A stretch of 64,000 nt of DNA. Origin: Rhynochetos jubatus (Eukaryota; Chordata; Aves; Eurypygiformes; Rhynochetidae). Below the pieces are notes generated by a model. It saw only the letters and a list, made by a program, of their open reading frames with translations. It had not been told where the DNA came from and ran no database searches. Location: positions 3,411,501 through 3,475,500 of the forward strand of contig CM050651.1 in NCBI GenBank assembly GCA_027574665.1. The letters run 5' to 3'. Of this stretch, positions 13,561 through 25,775 are shown in pieces (within the stretch, counting starts at the first letter, position 1; every line of letters starts with the position of its first letter). A program made the position numbers and the translations under genes.

Positions 13561-13603
13561 ACTGGCCAGAGTTGTAGTTGCTAACTACAACTGGCCAGAG
13601 TTG
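13561..13603. repeat. Hairpin flanked by an exact direct repeat
   Basis: GTTGTAGTT (13571-13579) and AACTACAAC (13583-13591) form a perfect 9-bp stem around the three bases GCT. The 14 bases ACTGGCCAGAGTTG occur at 13561-13574 and again at 13590-13603. A short direct repeat that brackets an inverted repeat is a common footprint of template switching during replication. Confidence 0.8.
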
Positions 13604-15014
13604 CTCAGTGTAGCTAGGTGCTGTCCACACTGAGGCTTGGATGCAGTCAGACAACATCTGCTGTCACTTCGCCTGATGAATCCATTTTAGTTGATGCTCA
13701 AAAAACTGAGGAAAATACATGCATGATATGGAAAACAGTGGGGATATTTGGACTTGAAAAAGTGGTGGGTGGAAAAAGATTATTCTGTTTCACAGATGAT
13801 AATGTTAGATCTGATATCACTCTGCCACAAAACGAAGACCCAATGTTTGAAAAGTTACCGTGAAAGAATTTGGGTCTGCACTTTGCAGCACGCTGCCTGG
13901 CCAGCTGCCGGGGATGCCCTCCAGCCTCTGATTCAGGTGCCAGACGGGGAGCTGCAGGGAATTTTGTCCCAGTGAAACTTTGTTGAGAGGAATCAGCAAA
14001 ACTTGCCAGAACATTGGTCAGGGATGTGAAATTTTTTTTGTGATCACATGCTTTTGGAATTGTTGTGCATTTCAGCCACAGATGTGCTCCTGGAACGGAG
14101 TTTTAGCATGTTCTGGTTTAATTGCAGTGATAGTGGTAGGTTATTTTTGAGTGAGCTGGCGCTGCATGCTCTCTGGGTTCAAATAATTATATCTTCTGCT
14201 GTTATTTTGCTCCTATCAAGTGAGTGACCGCCATTTGCAAAAAGGGATACGTTTAACTCTGTAAACACTACCGTGAAGGAAAATAAAATCAGTTGATTTT
14301 ATTGAACATAGGTTTTAAAAAGAAGTATAAAACATGAAGTGCATGTACCACTTATGGTCATAGCAGTCCATACATATGTACATTATACATACAAAGCATA
14401 TTCATATATGGGCATAGTTCATATGTACTCCAGGAACCAGCGATATAGCTAATCTGTATTTAAATGACCATTAATTTTGTTCTTTGAATTTTTTTTACTG
14501 CTGAGAATGCCCTATAGTGTGCATAGTTTTTAGAAGCTGTTCAGTGCAACGCAGCATGCTGTGGAGATACTGAAGGATACCATAAGGAGGGGTGCAGTGT
14601 CCATCCAGAATTCTACAGGAGACATCTTTTGCTGCTGAGACTGGGGGAGGATGAATTAGCCTGAGTTACAGTTTCATATCACCTGGGCTAAGTTTCTCCT
14701 AGTATCCAGTAATGCTGACTGCTGTGAAGAAATATCCAGATCCAACCCTGGTGATCTGACTGCTCCAAAGAAACTTAACAGCAAAGCTCTAGTGGCTTAT
14801 ATTCTGGGAAGCTTTAGTGTGGAAAGACTTCTGAGGCAGGACTGAGCTGTATGACTGGCTCAATTTTGGCAGAATTAAGTAAGGGTGAAAGCAGTTCTAG
14901 CCATTTTATCTAAAAAAGTGCTCCCATAGGATCCTGTGTTGGTTCAGATGAGGATGTGGATTATTTTTCTAAGTATCTCTAGGACTGACACAGCCTGAGA
15001 GGTTAAGCAGAAAG

Positions 15015-15085
15015 CTGTTGGAAGATACAGAACAGAATCCAGGTCTCCTATCTGTCTTGTGTCTTAGCTCCAAAATCATCCTTTT
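15015..15085 (-). mobile_element. Possible MIR-like SINE relic (tRNA head)
   Basis: The plus strand reads AGAATCCAGGTCTCCT followed by a decayed GTGTCTTAGC. This matches the reverse complement of the MIR tRNA-derived head, where GAACCCAGGTCT is followed about 20 bases later by GTGCTCTTAACCAC. The order and spacing fit, but the similarity covers only about 60 bp. Confidence 0.35.
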
Positions 15086-15089
15086 AAGG

Positions 15090-18000
15090 AGAATTCCCAG
15101 GACCAGTCATGTTTTGTCATTTTGAAGCATTAAATTCACTGGTATTTTAATTTTTAAAGTTGCATAAAGCAGAAGAACCCTTTTCGTAAGCTCTCTAGAT
15201 GCTCAGAGGCAAATTTCCTTTCTTTCCTTTTTTCTTCTAACTAAGCCTTCCTTTAACTGGAGGGGAAAAAAAAAATCACAAGAGAGGCTTTATGCTACTT
15301 TCCTGTTTTCCAACATGACAGATGCATTAGAAAGTGTAATGCACTCTAACAAACAAGAAAACTTTGCATATTGAATATAGCACATGAAATAATAAAAGAA
15401 GAACAGCTGCTGAGAGACAGAAAGAAAAAAAAAGATAAAAGTTAACTTGAGTTGTGTTTTATATGAAGAGCTTTGAATTCAGTCAGATTTAAAATTCAAT
15501 GCCAAGTACATTTACAGACATCTGGGAAATCAGGTCACATACTCTTTGTTAAGTCTGCTACTACTGGTATAAAACAGGGTGCATGGAAATGTAAGCCTGT
15601 CACAAGGGCACCGTTTTTCTTTCATAAAATGACAATTTAACAATTACATTCATACAACGATTAATGTGACCACTGATAACAAGAAACAGGGTAAAACCAG
15701 AAAGGGGTTATAATGGGATGCCAGCTTTTCTAAAGTTTAAGGCTATCTGGATCTACAGGTTCATCGAGTAACACTTGTGCCAAATCTGTATTTGCTAAAT
15801 GAATGCGCATGAAATCTTGGCCATCGGGACATTAACTTACCACTGAAGGCATTAAGAAAGCACACATACATCACTGCAGAATAAGTAACTGTTAATAATG
15901 AAATGACTTCATGGGATATTGCTGAGCAATCGCCATAGATCTCAACTGCCAACATACAGCCAATAGAGAGAATTTATATAGCAAATTGCCTTAGATTCCC
16001 AGGTGCTTGTTCTATGTACTTTGTATTTAATGTTGGATTAGACTGACCTTGACCAGTGAAGTATTTGTACTTTGTACATCCCCAGGAACTTTAGAGGTAA
16101 GTTCACAGTGGTTTTAATCTCTTACACTGGGTGAAGCTTGGAGAATAAGGCAGACAGTGCCCATGAAAAGTGGGAGAAACTATGCAGTGACCCTGGTGCC
16201 AAATGAGTTTTAGTAGTTGCATTTACTAACAAGGAAATGTCTGTCAGTAGGTTATTGGATAGGGGTTTAATCAAGATGATGTCTGCAAGTGTCCTAGGCA
16301 CAAATATAGAGGGGAGTGGTCTTATGGTTACAGCAGTAGTACTTGTGCTAGCATGACACATGAGAAATAGGAAGAAGATAAAAATAGCACAATATGCTTT
16401 ATGCCTTTTCACTGCATTTTAGCTTTCCATCAACCACTCCTGTAAATATCTTCCTGGTTATAAATTGTCACGTGGTTTAAGTTCCAAAATTGGAGACAGG
16501 TTTCCTCATTCTTCCAGGTTGAGAGACTGTTTTGGCTTTGATTTTAAGTAACATTAATTTCAGTGCGTGTGAAAGCAATCCAAGAGGAGACATGTTCTGT
16601 CGATGTCCACGCTGAATTTTCAGAAATATATGTAGTCCTCAGCAGGGCATGCTCCTCAGTATTACTTCAAATGCAACTGAGAAATTAAGCACACCGGTCA
16701 TGCATGCTGCATGGCTTTCTTTGCTTGAAGTACACAGCGAACTTAATAAACTCCAAAGAAGATAGCTGTTAAAAACCTAACATTCCTTGTAGACTCTGGA
16801 TGCTCCTTGAATGCTAATAAGCAGTTCCTCCCCTACCTACTCCATTAATCCTTTCAGCCTCTTAGTAATTCTCTCAGAGGCCCAGCAGGTCTGGCTGCTG
16901 GCCTTTTTGTTTCGGACACAGAATTGCAAATACCAGAGTGCAGATTGCACAAATTTCAGCATATGTGCTTGGAGCCTGACAACAACAATTGGTCTGAGCC
17001 AACAGTGGGCACTAGACTTCATGCAGCATTTCATGATTTTCTCAGAAACTAAAATGTTTAGTCCTGTTGGCTGGGAGGAAAAGGAAAAATACATGTGTGT
17101 TGCCTGCCTGAGTCTCCAGGCAGCCTGAAGCAGTAGTTCCAAACAAGCTGACTTGGTGGTTGAGGGACAGTAGTGGGATAATTATAATAATCTATTTTCT
17201 TTCTGTAGTTGACTGAGGGGCATGTGAGCCATTGGGACTTCTCCTGAGGGTGATTGCTTGGATGTTCGTTGTAGAACTTCTGTGCAAAGTTACTCTAAGG
17301 AGATGACGTGAGTAACTGTCATTTGCACCCTCATGGATAAGGAGTGCAATGATACTGTCTTAACATCTGTGGGATGACATCTGTAGCCTTCTGTAGGGAG
17401 GCAGCAGTAACCAACTAGGGCGCTGATATAGTGAGCAATTATCATACTTGTGTCATGGGGTAATGAGATCAAGGCATATTTTTGGGGCATTATTATATTA
17501 TTGAATTTCCTCAGTATTTTTTTCTCCAGTAGGATTCTTATCACAGTGATCTCTAATGGAGATCTGTTACCTGTTGCTTGAGTTTTGGAACTCAGACCAC
17601 TCCTGATTTTAGCATTAGCCCTTTTAATGTGGGGTTTTATGCTGTCCGGGTTCTCTGAGGAGCAAGGCAGAAGGGTAGGGCAGTTTCCCTGTGCCTGTAG
17701 ACTCTCCTGCAGAGAGAAAATGCTCACCTGGCTGTGTAAACTCTCCTTTCATCACCTCTGCCTTGAAGTGGTGTAAGGAGGGTTGTATGGTAATGACAAT
17801 CTGACTTTCCCCCTTTTCTGATGAAGGATGGTAGATCTGTGATGACTGCTCAAAGCATTTAATCTGGTGATGATGGGAAGGTGCACTTGATGCTATCAGA
17901 GAAATCTAGCTGGATACCACTCTAGCAGCAACAGAGCCCAAAATCCTTTATTCATTTGTAGTGTGTGGTATTTCAATCTCCTTGCTTTTTTTCTTCCTTT

Positions 18001-18140
18001 ACTCATCTGTGCTAAGATTTTACATTCCCCCAGACAAAAGCTTAGATGTTATTTGGGGTTGCTCTCTAGGCTCCACTGGACGCATGCCAGTTTGTACCAC
18101 CTGATGAGACAGACCACTCTTTTAAAATAAACATCATATT
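15090..18140. other. Unique non-coding DNA, no gene recognised
   Basis: The longest frame is on the minus strand at 17290-17727 (145 codons). It shows no domain, signal peptide, membrane segment or known motif. Its length is near the maximum expected by chance in AT-rich sequence of this size, so I do not call it. No LINE or LTR recognised. Confidence 0.5.
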
Positions 18141-18145
18141 TCTTT

Positions 18146-18194
18146 GAGAGAGAGAGGGGAAAATAAAATAAATAAATAAATAAAAGAAAAAAAT
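18146..18194 (+). repeat. (GA)n and (AAAT)n microsatellite
   Basis: A short GA run (18146-18156) is followed by imperfect AAAT/AAAAT units up to about 18194. It marks the start side of the regulatory-looking segment that follows. Confidence 0.85.
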
Positions 18195-18279
18195 CCTATC
18201 TCAGCCCTCAGTATTTTCAGTGTTGAGTTTCCCATCACATTTTCTTGGTGAAGATGAAAAGTCTTAAAAGAAAATCAGA

Positions 18280-18760
18280 CTTTGTAATCAGATGATGATG
18301 CATGAAAGGATGTGTCTGGATAATGTGACAGATGATCCTAACCTTCATTAATGTGCTTTAATTGGATTAAGCTCTATGAAAGGCCTTTTCTTCTTTTTCA
18401 ACACCTTCAGGGCTCTTGGCTGCACAATGTGAATGTACAGAACATCCTGCAAAAGGGCACTCATCCAGCTTCATAGACATATGCTGTACATCCTGACACT
18501 AAGTTAACGTAAACAGAGCTTATCTTCAATGACATGGCCCCTAGGGTGCTGGAGAGTGGTGGCCATCAAGTGATAATTGGGCAGTTACAAGATTTGTTGC
18601 AGCATTTGGAGCACTAAATCCTTTAACAACCAAATGGGTTGCTGCACCAGGGCTGGAAACTGTCAGCGCAGATATCAGCGCTTCAAACTATTTTTAATAA
18701 AAGCAGAGATTATAGATGATTGACAAAGGGACAGCCTCTCTGCTGCTCTTAATACTGAGA
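18280..18760. promoter_or_regulatory. Candidate developmental enhancer (motif-dense)
   Basis: This segment carries a concentration of motifs used by developmental transcription factors. TGACAGATGA at 18326-18335 is MEIS/PREP-like. TAATTGGATTA lies just before 18370, a homeodomain site overlapping a GGATTA OTX-type site. CTATTTTTAA at 18688-18697 is an exact match to the MEF2 consensus. TGATTGACA at 18717-18725 is PBX/MEIS- or PBX/HOX-like. These are seen in the sequence. That they work as an enhancer is inference, since such short motifs also occur by chance. There is no open frame of interest. Confidence 0.4.
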
Positions 18761-20188
18761 ATGCTATTCCCTGTGTTGTCCCACAGTTTTCAATAGGACT
18801 ACCTGGGGAGTAAGGTATTACTGAGCATTAGCCAAAGTGGCAGCCAAGCTCATGAAATGATGGACAGCAGCAGAAGGAAAGTATGTTTTGCCTTGCTGGA
18901 CTAGGAACTTGTTCTGCATCCTTTTCGACTATTTTTGTGAATAGAGTTTACTCACACAACTGTTTTTCTGACCTCTGGCCCAGACTTACTGATTCTGCCT
19001 GGTTTTAAAGATTTGACACTGGCAAATTCCTCACAAAAGTTCAGGGTAGTGGATTTGGATGCTGTGTATGGGCGGTTAGTGGAGGGAGAAAAGATGACAT
19101 ATAAATAACTCAAAGCAGGCTTAAAAACAGGGGTGGGGTGGGAGATAGCTGTGTGCTCAAAGAAAAAGGGAGAAGCTTTCTAAAACAAGAAATGCATTTC
19201 ATGCCATATAAATTCCATGACCAGCAAACTGGACTAAGATGAGATGCTGTATTTTTTCTCTTAAATGGCACTTACCCCACCAAAACCATTAAGTTACATG
19301 GTTAAGTATGTCAATGCGGATGATGCTTGCTGTGGCAGTTGTACATTCAAGTTGGAGGTGTCACTGTGTATGTGTACATCCCAGTGCCTGGACCTTTAAA
19401 CCTCAAAAAAGCAGAGACAGCTGGTTTTGAGTGTTCTTACAGCATATTGCCCTTGTGTTCTTGAAAGATTATTTATAAAAAATGTATTTAACATACTGTA
19501 TTTACAGTAATATTGGAACTACAACTTCATGGGAAGCTACCAACTGTATGACAGCTAGAATACTTTGTGCAAAGAATGTTCCCACAATATGTCTTTAGGG
19601 ATGTGTCTGGGGGAAAGCCAAAAATTCTGAAATATTTCATATTGATTCATGACTTTCCAAATGTTATTTTAGTCTTCTAGATCACAGAATGTGGCACACT
19701 CAAGATTTATTTCTTTTCCATATTTTAACAGTTGTTTGTCAAAGGTCTTTGTCCTATTTTTAAGATGACTTTTGTAGCTTACTTTTTTGCCTTTCATTTA
19801 TTCACACGACTCCAGAATACTTTATTTTCACTTTGGGAATATTTTGACTCTTGGTCTGTCCCTTAATATTAATAGATTATACCTGTAACTTAAAAGGGTT
19901 TACGAATTTTATGCTATTTTGGAAAGCTAGATTTGGATTTTATTTGCTGCTTCAAGTCATTAGTGTGTATGGTAGCAAAGCCAAGCTAGGAACTGGTTTG
20001 TTCATCTCCCTTGATGTGATTAAGTCTTCTGTGGTTTTCCTTGATGTTTTGCAGCTCGAACATGTTTGTCTTTTTACTGAAGGAGAGGGAAGTAGTGGTT
20101 GAAAGTAACAATCTGTTGGGGCCTAAAGTACTCCATAATGCACAGCATTTTGTCACAGCATGGTATCATACCTCAGCCCCACTGAACG

Positions 20189-20196
20189 TGACGTCA
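20189..20196. promoter_or_regulatory. Full CRE palindrome
   Basis: TGACGTCA is the exact CREB/ATF palindrome. It contains a CpG, which vertebrate genomes usually lose, so retention is mildly informative. No TATA box or CpG-rich promoter surrounds it. Distal function is possible but not shown. Confidence 0.4.
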
Positions 20197-20680
20197 GGCA
20201 GGAAGTCTAATAACCCATTCAGGAGAAAGTGCAAAGACTGAAATTAGACACACAAATAAATCAAAGTCGAATATTTTAAGTTTGCTACCAAACCCTTTTC
20301 ACACAATCACATCTTTCTTATTGTGAGAAGGCTGTGTTTTCTTGCCACAGACATTTCTAAACTAGTATCTTCGTATAACCTTAATAATTCTGTGTAGTCT
20401 GCATGTTATTACAGATTTAGAGCTAGATCTTTATACCTAGTTGTCAAAAAAACAAAAATAAAATAACAAACTGTCAACTTTGAGGCCGAGACTAACTATA
20501 TAAATTGCTTAAAATTATTTAGGTGGGCATATTTATGTAGAGAATGTTCTGACCACCCACATCTTGTACCTAAATTTCACTGAGTAATTACAGAGGAAAA
20601 ACAACCCTTCAAAAATAGAAAAAAACGTTCACAAAGTTCTTGTGTGCCATAACAGAGCCGTAAAGAACACATATCCTGTG

Positions 20681-20700
20681 TTTTTTCTCTTCCTTTGTAG
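20681..20700 (+). other. Strong splice-acceptor-like sequence
   Basis: An unbroken pyrimidine-rich run ends in TTTGTAG at 20700. Downstream, one frame stays open for about 200 bases, but its translation matches nothing I know. No donor of matching quality or neighbouring exon was found, so this may be an orphan site or part of a non-coding transcript. Confidence 0.2.
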
Positions 20701-21424
20701 GTCACTTTTAGCTAACTTCATGCTGCTTTACTCACTGACCTCTGAAATGGAGCAGTCATCCAATGACAGCCTGCTTCAGGCTAAAACTCTTTTCCTCTGC
20801 GAACTGCAACGTTTTCCATTAATAAACTCTCCAAGGTCATACGTTAGTAACGAAAATATATGCATGTTGGTAGCAACCAGCAGTGCTGCAGAAGTGCTGT
20901 AGAAGAGCACACGCTATCAGCACATCGGAGAGGTGGCAGCACCGGTACATGGAACTACAGCCTTCCAGAAATAGCACAAGATGATGACTTGTTCGTGAAT
21001 ACTGGCTTAGAATTAACATTTCTTGTCTGCATCCAGATTAGGTAAGCACTCTTCTCTGGGAGCATGGTCTGACCTTGCTTGGAGCACCCGTGTGCAGTAT
21101 GTCAGTGGCTCAGCTGAGTGCACTGATGTTCCAAGGCAGTCCAAGCTCAGGCTGCCTACAAACCCCACCTGCCTTTGCAGCAGATGCTGGAAGGTCACAG
21201 GTGATCTGTAACCAAATTTTCTCTTAACCTCCCTCAGTTCATCTCTGCATGTGTAAAATTTTTTGCCTTGCCATTTGGGTCTATGTCCACCCACTGTGAA
21301 AGATGAGGAGGTGTGCAAACTGATGGGAGGGACCAAAGAGAAAAATCTTAGCCTTTGTAATGGTGGTTGACAAGTTTGTAGATTTATATAATGTGATGGT
21401 TTTTGTGACATGGGCCCCAAAAAC

Positions 21425-21464
21425 CCCAATTTTTAATTTTTTGTAACCCAATTTTTAATTTTTT
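21425..21464 (+). repeat. Two-copy 22-bp tandem repeat, AT-rich
   Basis: The 18 bases CCCAATTTTTAATTTTTT occur exactly at 21425-21442 and 21447-21464, giving a 22-bp period. More TTTTTAAT-like units follow as a decayed continuation. Confidence 0.8.
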
Positions 21465-22029
21465 AACTTTTTAATTTGCATCTCTTAAGCTTCTTTGTCC
21501 TTGCAGACTCCCCTGACTGTCTCCCATGCCCGAAATGCAAGGACAGTGGAGGTGTGAAGACATCCCCACTATCCCTGTTCACAAACTAGTTCAAGTCTGA
21601 AACGGTGTAAATATTCAACTTGGTGATGCATGTAGTTGTTCTGGTGCTTTCTGCTCCTACTCATTTTCATACTGATCACTTTGTTGCACTGTTGGGATTT
21701 GCTGGGTCTAAATTAGATGAAGGATGTAAATTAGGTCAAGGGTCAAGTGTACTACTCCGTTATGTGCTGTAAATGCACAGGTTTTATGTAGACAGTTAGG
21801 AAGCGCCTTCCTTCTATTTTTCTTTAACAGAGCAGGTTAAAAATCTTCACCAAATTAAACAAACAAGAGTGAATTCAGAGTGGCAATGTAGCTGAAGACA
21901 GCCTAGAATAAAGGTTCTTTTGGAAACCATTGATTTTGTCCACCAAAACCCTTTAAGAGCGTTTAAGAGGAAGATTCCTGTTGACTGTCTTCTGACATGC
22001 TGCTTTGGAAAGGGAATGCAGGTGATGCT

Positions 22030-22640
22030 TGCAATCTTCAAAGCTCCCTGTCTCCCTTGAGAGACAGATAACAAATCATCCGAATTCTCTGCATCATTTT
22101 GGCCTCTTTGCGTCCCTAGTTTGGAGCCAAACATATGGTGACTGGCTGCGGGCAACATCCTTCAAGCTGGCAGGACAGGAATGCTGGCTGTCAGCTCATC
22201 TGCCCCTTTCTTTCTGCCGCTTCCAAGGAGTGTCTATGATACCGCTCTCGTGCTGATATTTGAGTGGGGCCAGGCTTTTTTTATAGCTCCAACCAGGAAA
22301 GCCATCGGGCGCTCCAAAAAGCTATGAACCTGAGCCAACTGCAGACGAATTAAGGAGTGAGAGCAGAAATGTTACATCTGCCAGGTCAAGCTGGGTGCAA
22401 AATGGATTTGGAGCTGCTGAAATGAAAGAGGAATTTCACCATGTTGAACTTCTCATGAGAAAACGGCCCCTTCTTCCGCGTCCTCCTCCTGAGGCCTGTG
22501 TGAGTCAGCCAAAGTGGTATGCAGTTTACAGTACGGCTCTGGAGGGAAGAAAAATAACAACGGGCCTGAGAATCCCAAGGAGATAAAGATGCTTATTATA
22601 GAGCCCTTGTACCGTTAAGCTGTATTTTCTCCCAAGGGCA
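22030..22640. promoter_or_regulatory. Candidate non-coding regulatory segment
   Basis: This stretch is richer in G+C and CpG than its surroundings and is not repeat-derived. It has several retained CpGs (for example near 22292-22312 and 22478), a TEAD-type GGAATG near 22180, and CATATG E-box cores. Open frames on both strands are short and unrecognised. The texture resembles conserved non-coding elements of vertebrates. This is a judgement by eye and not a measured conservation. Confidence 0.3.
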
Positions 22641-22959
22641 AAACGTTAACAAGTAGCAGCGGTCAGCGTGAATAGCAATTTAAAAGCATTATTCTCTTTT
22701 TTGGAGAAAGACTTTGAAAAACTGACTGCATCAAAAATCCATTTCCTTTCAAGTGTTTTACTACTACATTATTTATACCATTTCCTTTTTGGAGTATCAT
22801 TTACACATAAATATAATCCTTCCCTTTCTTCTTAATTAGTCTGTACCAGATCAGGGTCTCTTCTGAATGCTAGATACAATCTGTGGAAAGAGCATGGCAT
22901 GTAGATTGCTTTTTTAATGGGGAAAATCAGAATGTGTACTTCAACTTGATGTGTACTTA

Positions 22960-23000
22960 CGTATGTAGACATGCATGTATGCACAGTGCATGTGTGTGTT
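22960..23000. repeat. TG/CA-rich alternating stretch
   Basis: ACGTATGTAGACATGCATGT followed by ATGCACAGTGCATGTGTGTG is largely alternating purine-pyrimidine. It contains ATGCAT and GTGCA palindromic cores. It may be a decayed (TG)n microsatellite. Confidence 0.5.
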
Positions 23001-23198
23001 TTCCTCACAGGATTTGCTCTGCTCGCTTTCTTAGCATGTCACTGGCTCTGCACTTGCTATCTTACTATGAGCTTGGACTGGTGCAGACTCATTTAAATAC
23101 CCATATTGCTCTCAGGATTGAGAGAGATAGGTACTGCTAAAGCAACAGTCACCAACCAGCCAAATGTCATGCATTTGATGCACTGTTAAGCCAGTGAC

Positions 23199-23325
23199 AC
23201 GGTGGTGAGTAGCCCCGTAACAACTCTGGTAACCACTCCAACTGGGAAACGGGCTGGGTTAGCTGCACCTTTTCGCTGAGGGCTACTGTTCCTCGAGGCT
23301 GAGGATAACCGAGAATCAGTGAATC
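23199..23325. other. Small CpG cluster
   Basis: About seven CpGs fall within roughly 130 bp (for instance in CACGG, CCCGTA, AACGGG, TTCGC, CTCGAG and ACCGAG) while neighbouring kilobases have very few. It is too short for a CpG island and no TATA box or gene start is visible. It could be an unmethylated regulatory site or chance. Confidence 0.35.
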
Positions 23326-23384
23326 AAAGCCCTAAAATAAGGCTGACTTTGTCTCCTCTTTTGTGTAACCTTTTTTTGCTTCCC

Positions 23385-23411
23385 ATGTGTCATGTATACT
23401 ACATGACACAT
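23385..23411. repeat. Perfect inverted repeat, 12-bp arms
   Basis: ATGTGTCATGTA (23385-23396) and its exact reverse complement TACATGACACAT (23400-23411) are separated by three bases. No transposon ends or gene context were recognised. Confidence 0.85.
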
Positions 23412-25754
23412 CAAGGTGGAAGCCAGATGCAAAATGGGATGCTATTTTTGCTGTTCCCCAGAGACAGTAATAATAGCTCTATGGAGTAAATGGCAATGGT
23501 TTTTGCTTTTGCTGTTGTGGGAGTAGGAGTGGACTGTGTGTTCAGTAGTGAGCAGCTATGCCGGATGTTCCACAGGCTGTTACTTTCTCAGCTCCTGAGT
23601 AGTTCTGCTTCCCCTCTAATGCCATTCCAGCTGCTGGTAGGATTACGTAAAGCACGTAGGATTAAAATCTTCTAAGAAATTTTCTAAAGTGAATCTGTTT
23701 CCCTGAATAATCCTAGAGAAGCAAAGTGAAGCAATGTGATGGGTATAAGGGTTGGTAGGGTTGGGAATGCAAAGCCAATGTAGAATTTTCGATTTAGCTC
23801 TAGATAAAAAGGGCAAGATTGGCAAAAGCCTCATTGTAAGATGCAGATATAGATGCTTGCAGAGGTGAATGAGCCCCAAAATTGCTGGCAAAAGAGGAAG
23901 AAAGAAATGCATTTGATGTATTTCGTCTAAGCATATGTAATACAGTACACATTCTTCTGATCAAAACTGTAACTTTCCCACAATTAATATAAGTACAGTC
24001 ATTTCTTTCTATGAAACAAGACTACCTCAGTTAAAACTCAGTTATTAAGCATGCTACTTCTGGAGCTCACTATAGTTTTATATGTAGAAGTCTGGAAGTT
24101 TATTCTTGATAAAATCATGGAGTCAGCTCCCACGAAGGAGGATACAAAATGACTGAAGGTACCTTAACTTCAGGCTTAACTGAATCTTTGATCTTTTGTC
24201 CATAACCAAACATGCCTCTATTAGATTATTCTCTTTACAGAGATCATGGTTTTTTCCTGGAAATTACTATAGTCCTGTTAGAGTTGAAACTATCTTCCAA
24301 GGAACAGCTATCTAATCAGTCTCAAAGCTACTTTAGCTAAAGGCATATAAAGTAACCATTTCATGGATTTAAGACTGCTAATAAAGATTGTTTAGCAGAT
24401 TCCCCTTTCATTATAACCCAAGGGGTCTGATCCAGCTTGAATCACCCAGAATCTGTTGAGAAAAGCACTTCTGTGTTTTTGAATCGGTCTGAACTTATGT
24501 CCAGGTGCCTTGGGTATGAGATCTTCTGCAGATTGTTCTGATTTTTGTCCTAGGATGTACAGCAGCCTATATATTTTAAAGGCCAAATTCTTTTCTTAGT
24601 GCTGGTAGACCTGTGCAACTACCCCCAGTTTAGTTCATTGTCTCCATTAAGTGTCTTTTTCAAGCCACAACAGCAGAATAAAAATCATAGAAGTCGTAGG
24701 AATATTGAGAGGATCACATCAAAGGAGGTCAATGAAGCAAACACCCTAAAGGTAGACATAAAAAAGGCTTGGGTTTATATGTGTATTATTTAATAGGTGG
24801 AAGGATCCTTTAATACTGTATATTTTGCAGTTTACTGTAAAACTTCTGCAGGGCTTCCAAGGTAAGTCACTGTGGGCTAATGTAAGAACTGATCTTGGTC
24901 TGTGTATACTATATATGAACCAAGAAGTCAGGAATAAGTTGCAGTAGAGATACAGACTGTATCCTGTTTCTTACTTCCTCCTCTACCAATAACAGAATTT
25001 TGCTCAGTTAGCTGTGCTGTCCTGCTGATAGTCACAGCTCACCTGCTTCTCCTCCTTTAACTACCACTGCAGGGGCAAACTGACCCCTTTACATTGCTAC
25101 CTCCCTTTTTGCAACAGCTTGCTGTAGGGACGCGTAGCTATAGAAGAGGCAGTCTAAATTAATTTACTTAGCTTTACACAGTCACAACAGACAGCGGATG
25201 CAGTTTGTCTCCAAATGAGTATTTCTCCTGTGGCACAGCAACCTGTGTAACAAAACTCTGTCAAGTTATTCTGGAGGTGAGTTTTGAAGGTAAGAATGTG
25301 CAATACTAGGCAGTTCTGGAAAGAAATTGTTTCCAGGCAGGATTTTCCTCTGCAGACAATAAAGTAAACTCTGCCCCTTACTTATGTAATTGATTCAAGG
25401 TGGCCTGTCTTGGGCAAACACTAAAGGGGGAGGAGGAATTAAAAATGGTTGTTAGAGCGTGTGGAATTTACATAGTGAAAATGAAGATCTGAACGTAAGC
25501 TTGAAAATATAGCTTTCTCAGCCAGAATGTGAAGCTTTTCGAAGAACAACATTGAAAATTATTGAGGCTTCAAGTACATGCTTCAGCATCTTCCTTGTGT
25601 CTGTCGTCTTGCTGTGCTAGCTTTGTGCAATGTTATGTTCTTCCAGAAAAAGACGAGTGTAACAGCTGGTCCCAATTATCTTAACTACAGTGTGACTACG
25701 CACATAAATGTCCCCCATTTCCATTTAGTTCCATTGCTTAATGAATGAGTTATT

Positions 25755-25775
25755 AAAAAAAAAAAAAAAAAAAAA
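25755..25775 (+). repeat. Poly(A) tract, 21 bp
   Basis: Twenty-one consecutive A followed by GAAAAGAAAAA. No retroposon body recognised upstream. Confidence 0.9.

Larger units (their letters stand above)
12841..14990. other. Unique non-coding DNA, no gene recognised
   Basis: Apart from the poly(T) tract at 13069 and the hairpin at 13561, this holds unique sequence. The frames at 13618-13863 and 13748-13975 (plus) and 13817-14014 (minus) overlap each other and look like chance. No splice-site set joins them. Confidence 0.55.
18800..22025. other. Unique non-coding DNA, no gene recognised
   Basis: No repeat family or gene is recognised. Three small items are listed separately: a CRE palindrome (20189), a splice-acceptor-like tract (20681) and a two-copy AT-rich tandem repeat (21425). 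The minus-strand frame of 138 codons at 21013-21429 has no recognisable feature. Confidence 0.5.

Noticed and set aside
17290-17727. 145-codon minus-strand open frame
   Set aside because: No motif, membrane segment or family resemblance. The length fits chance for 64 kb of AT-rich DNA.
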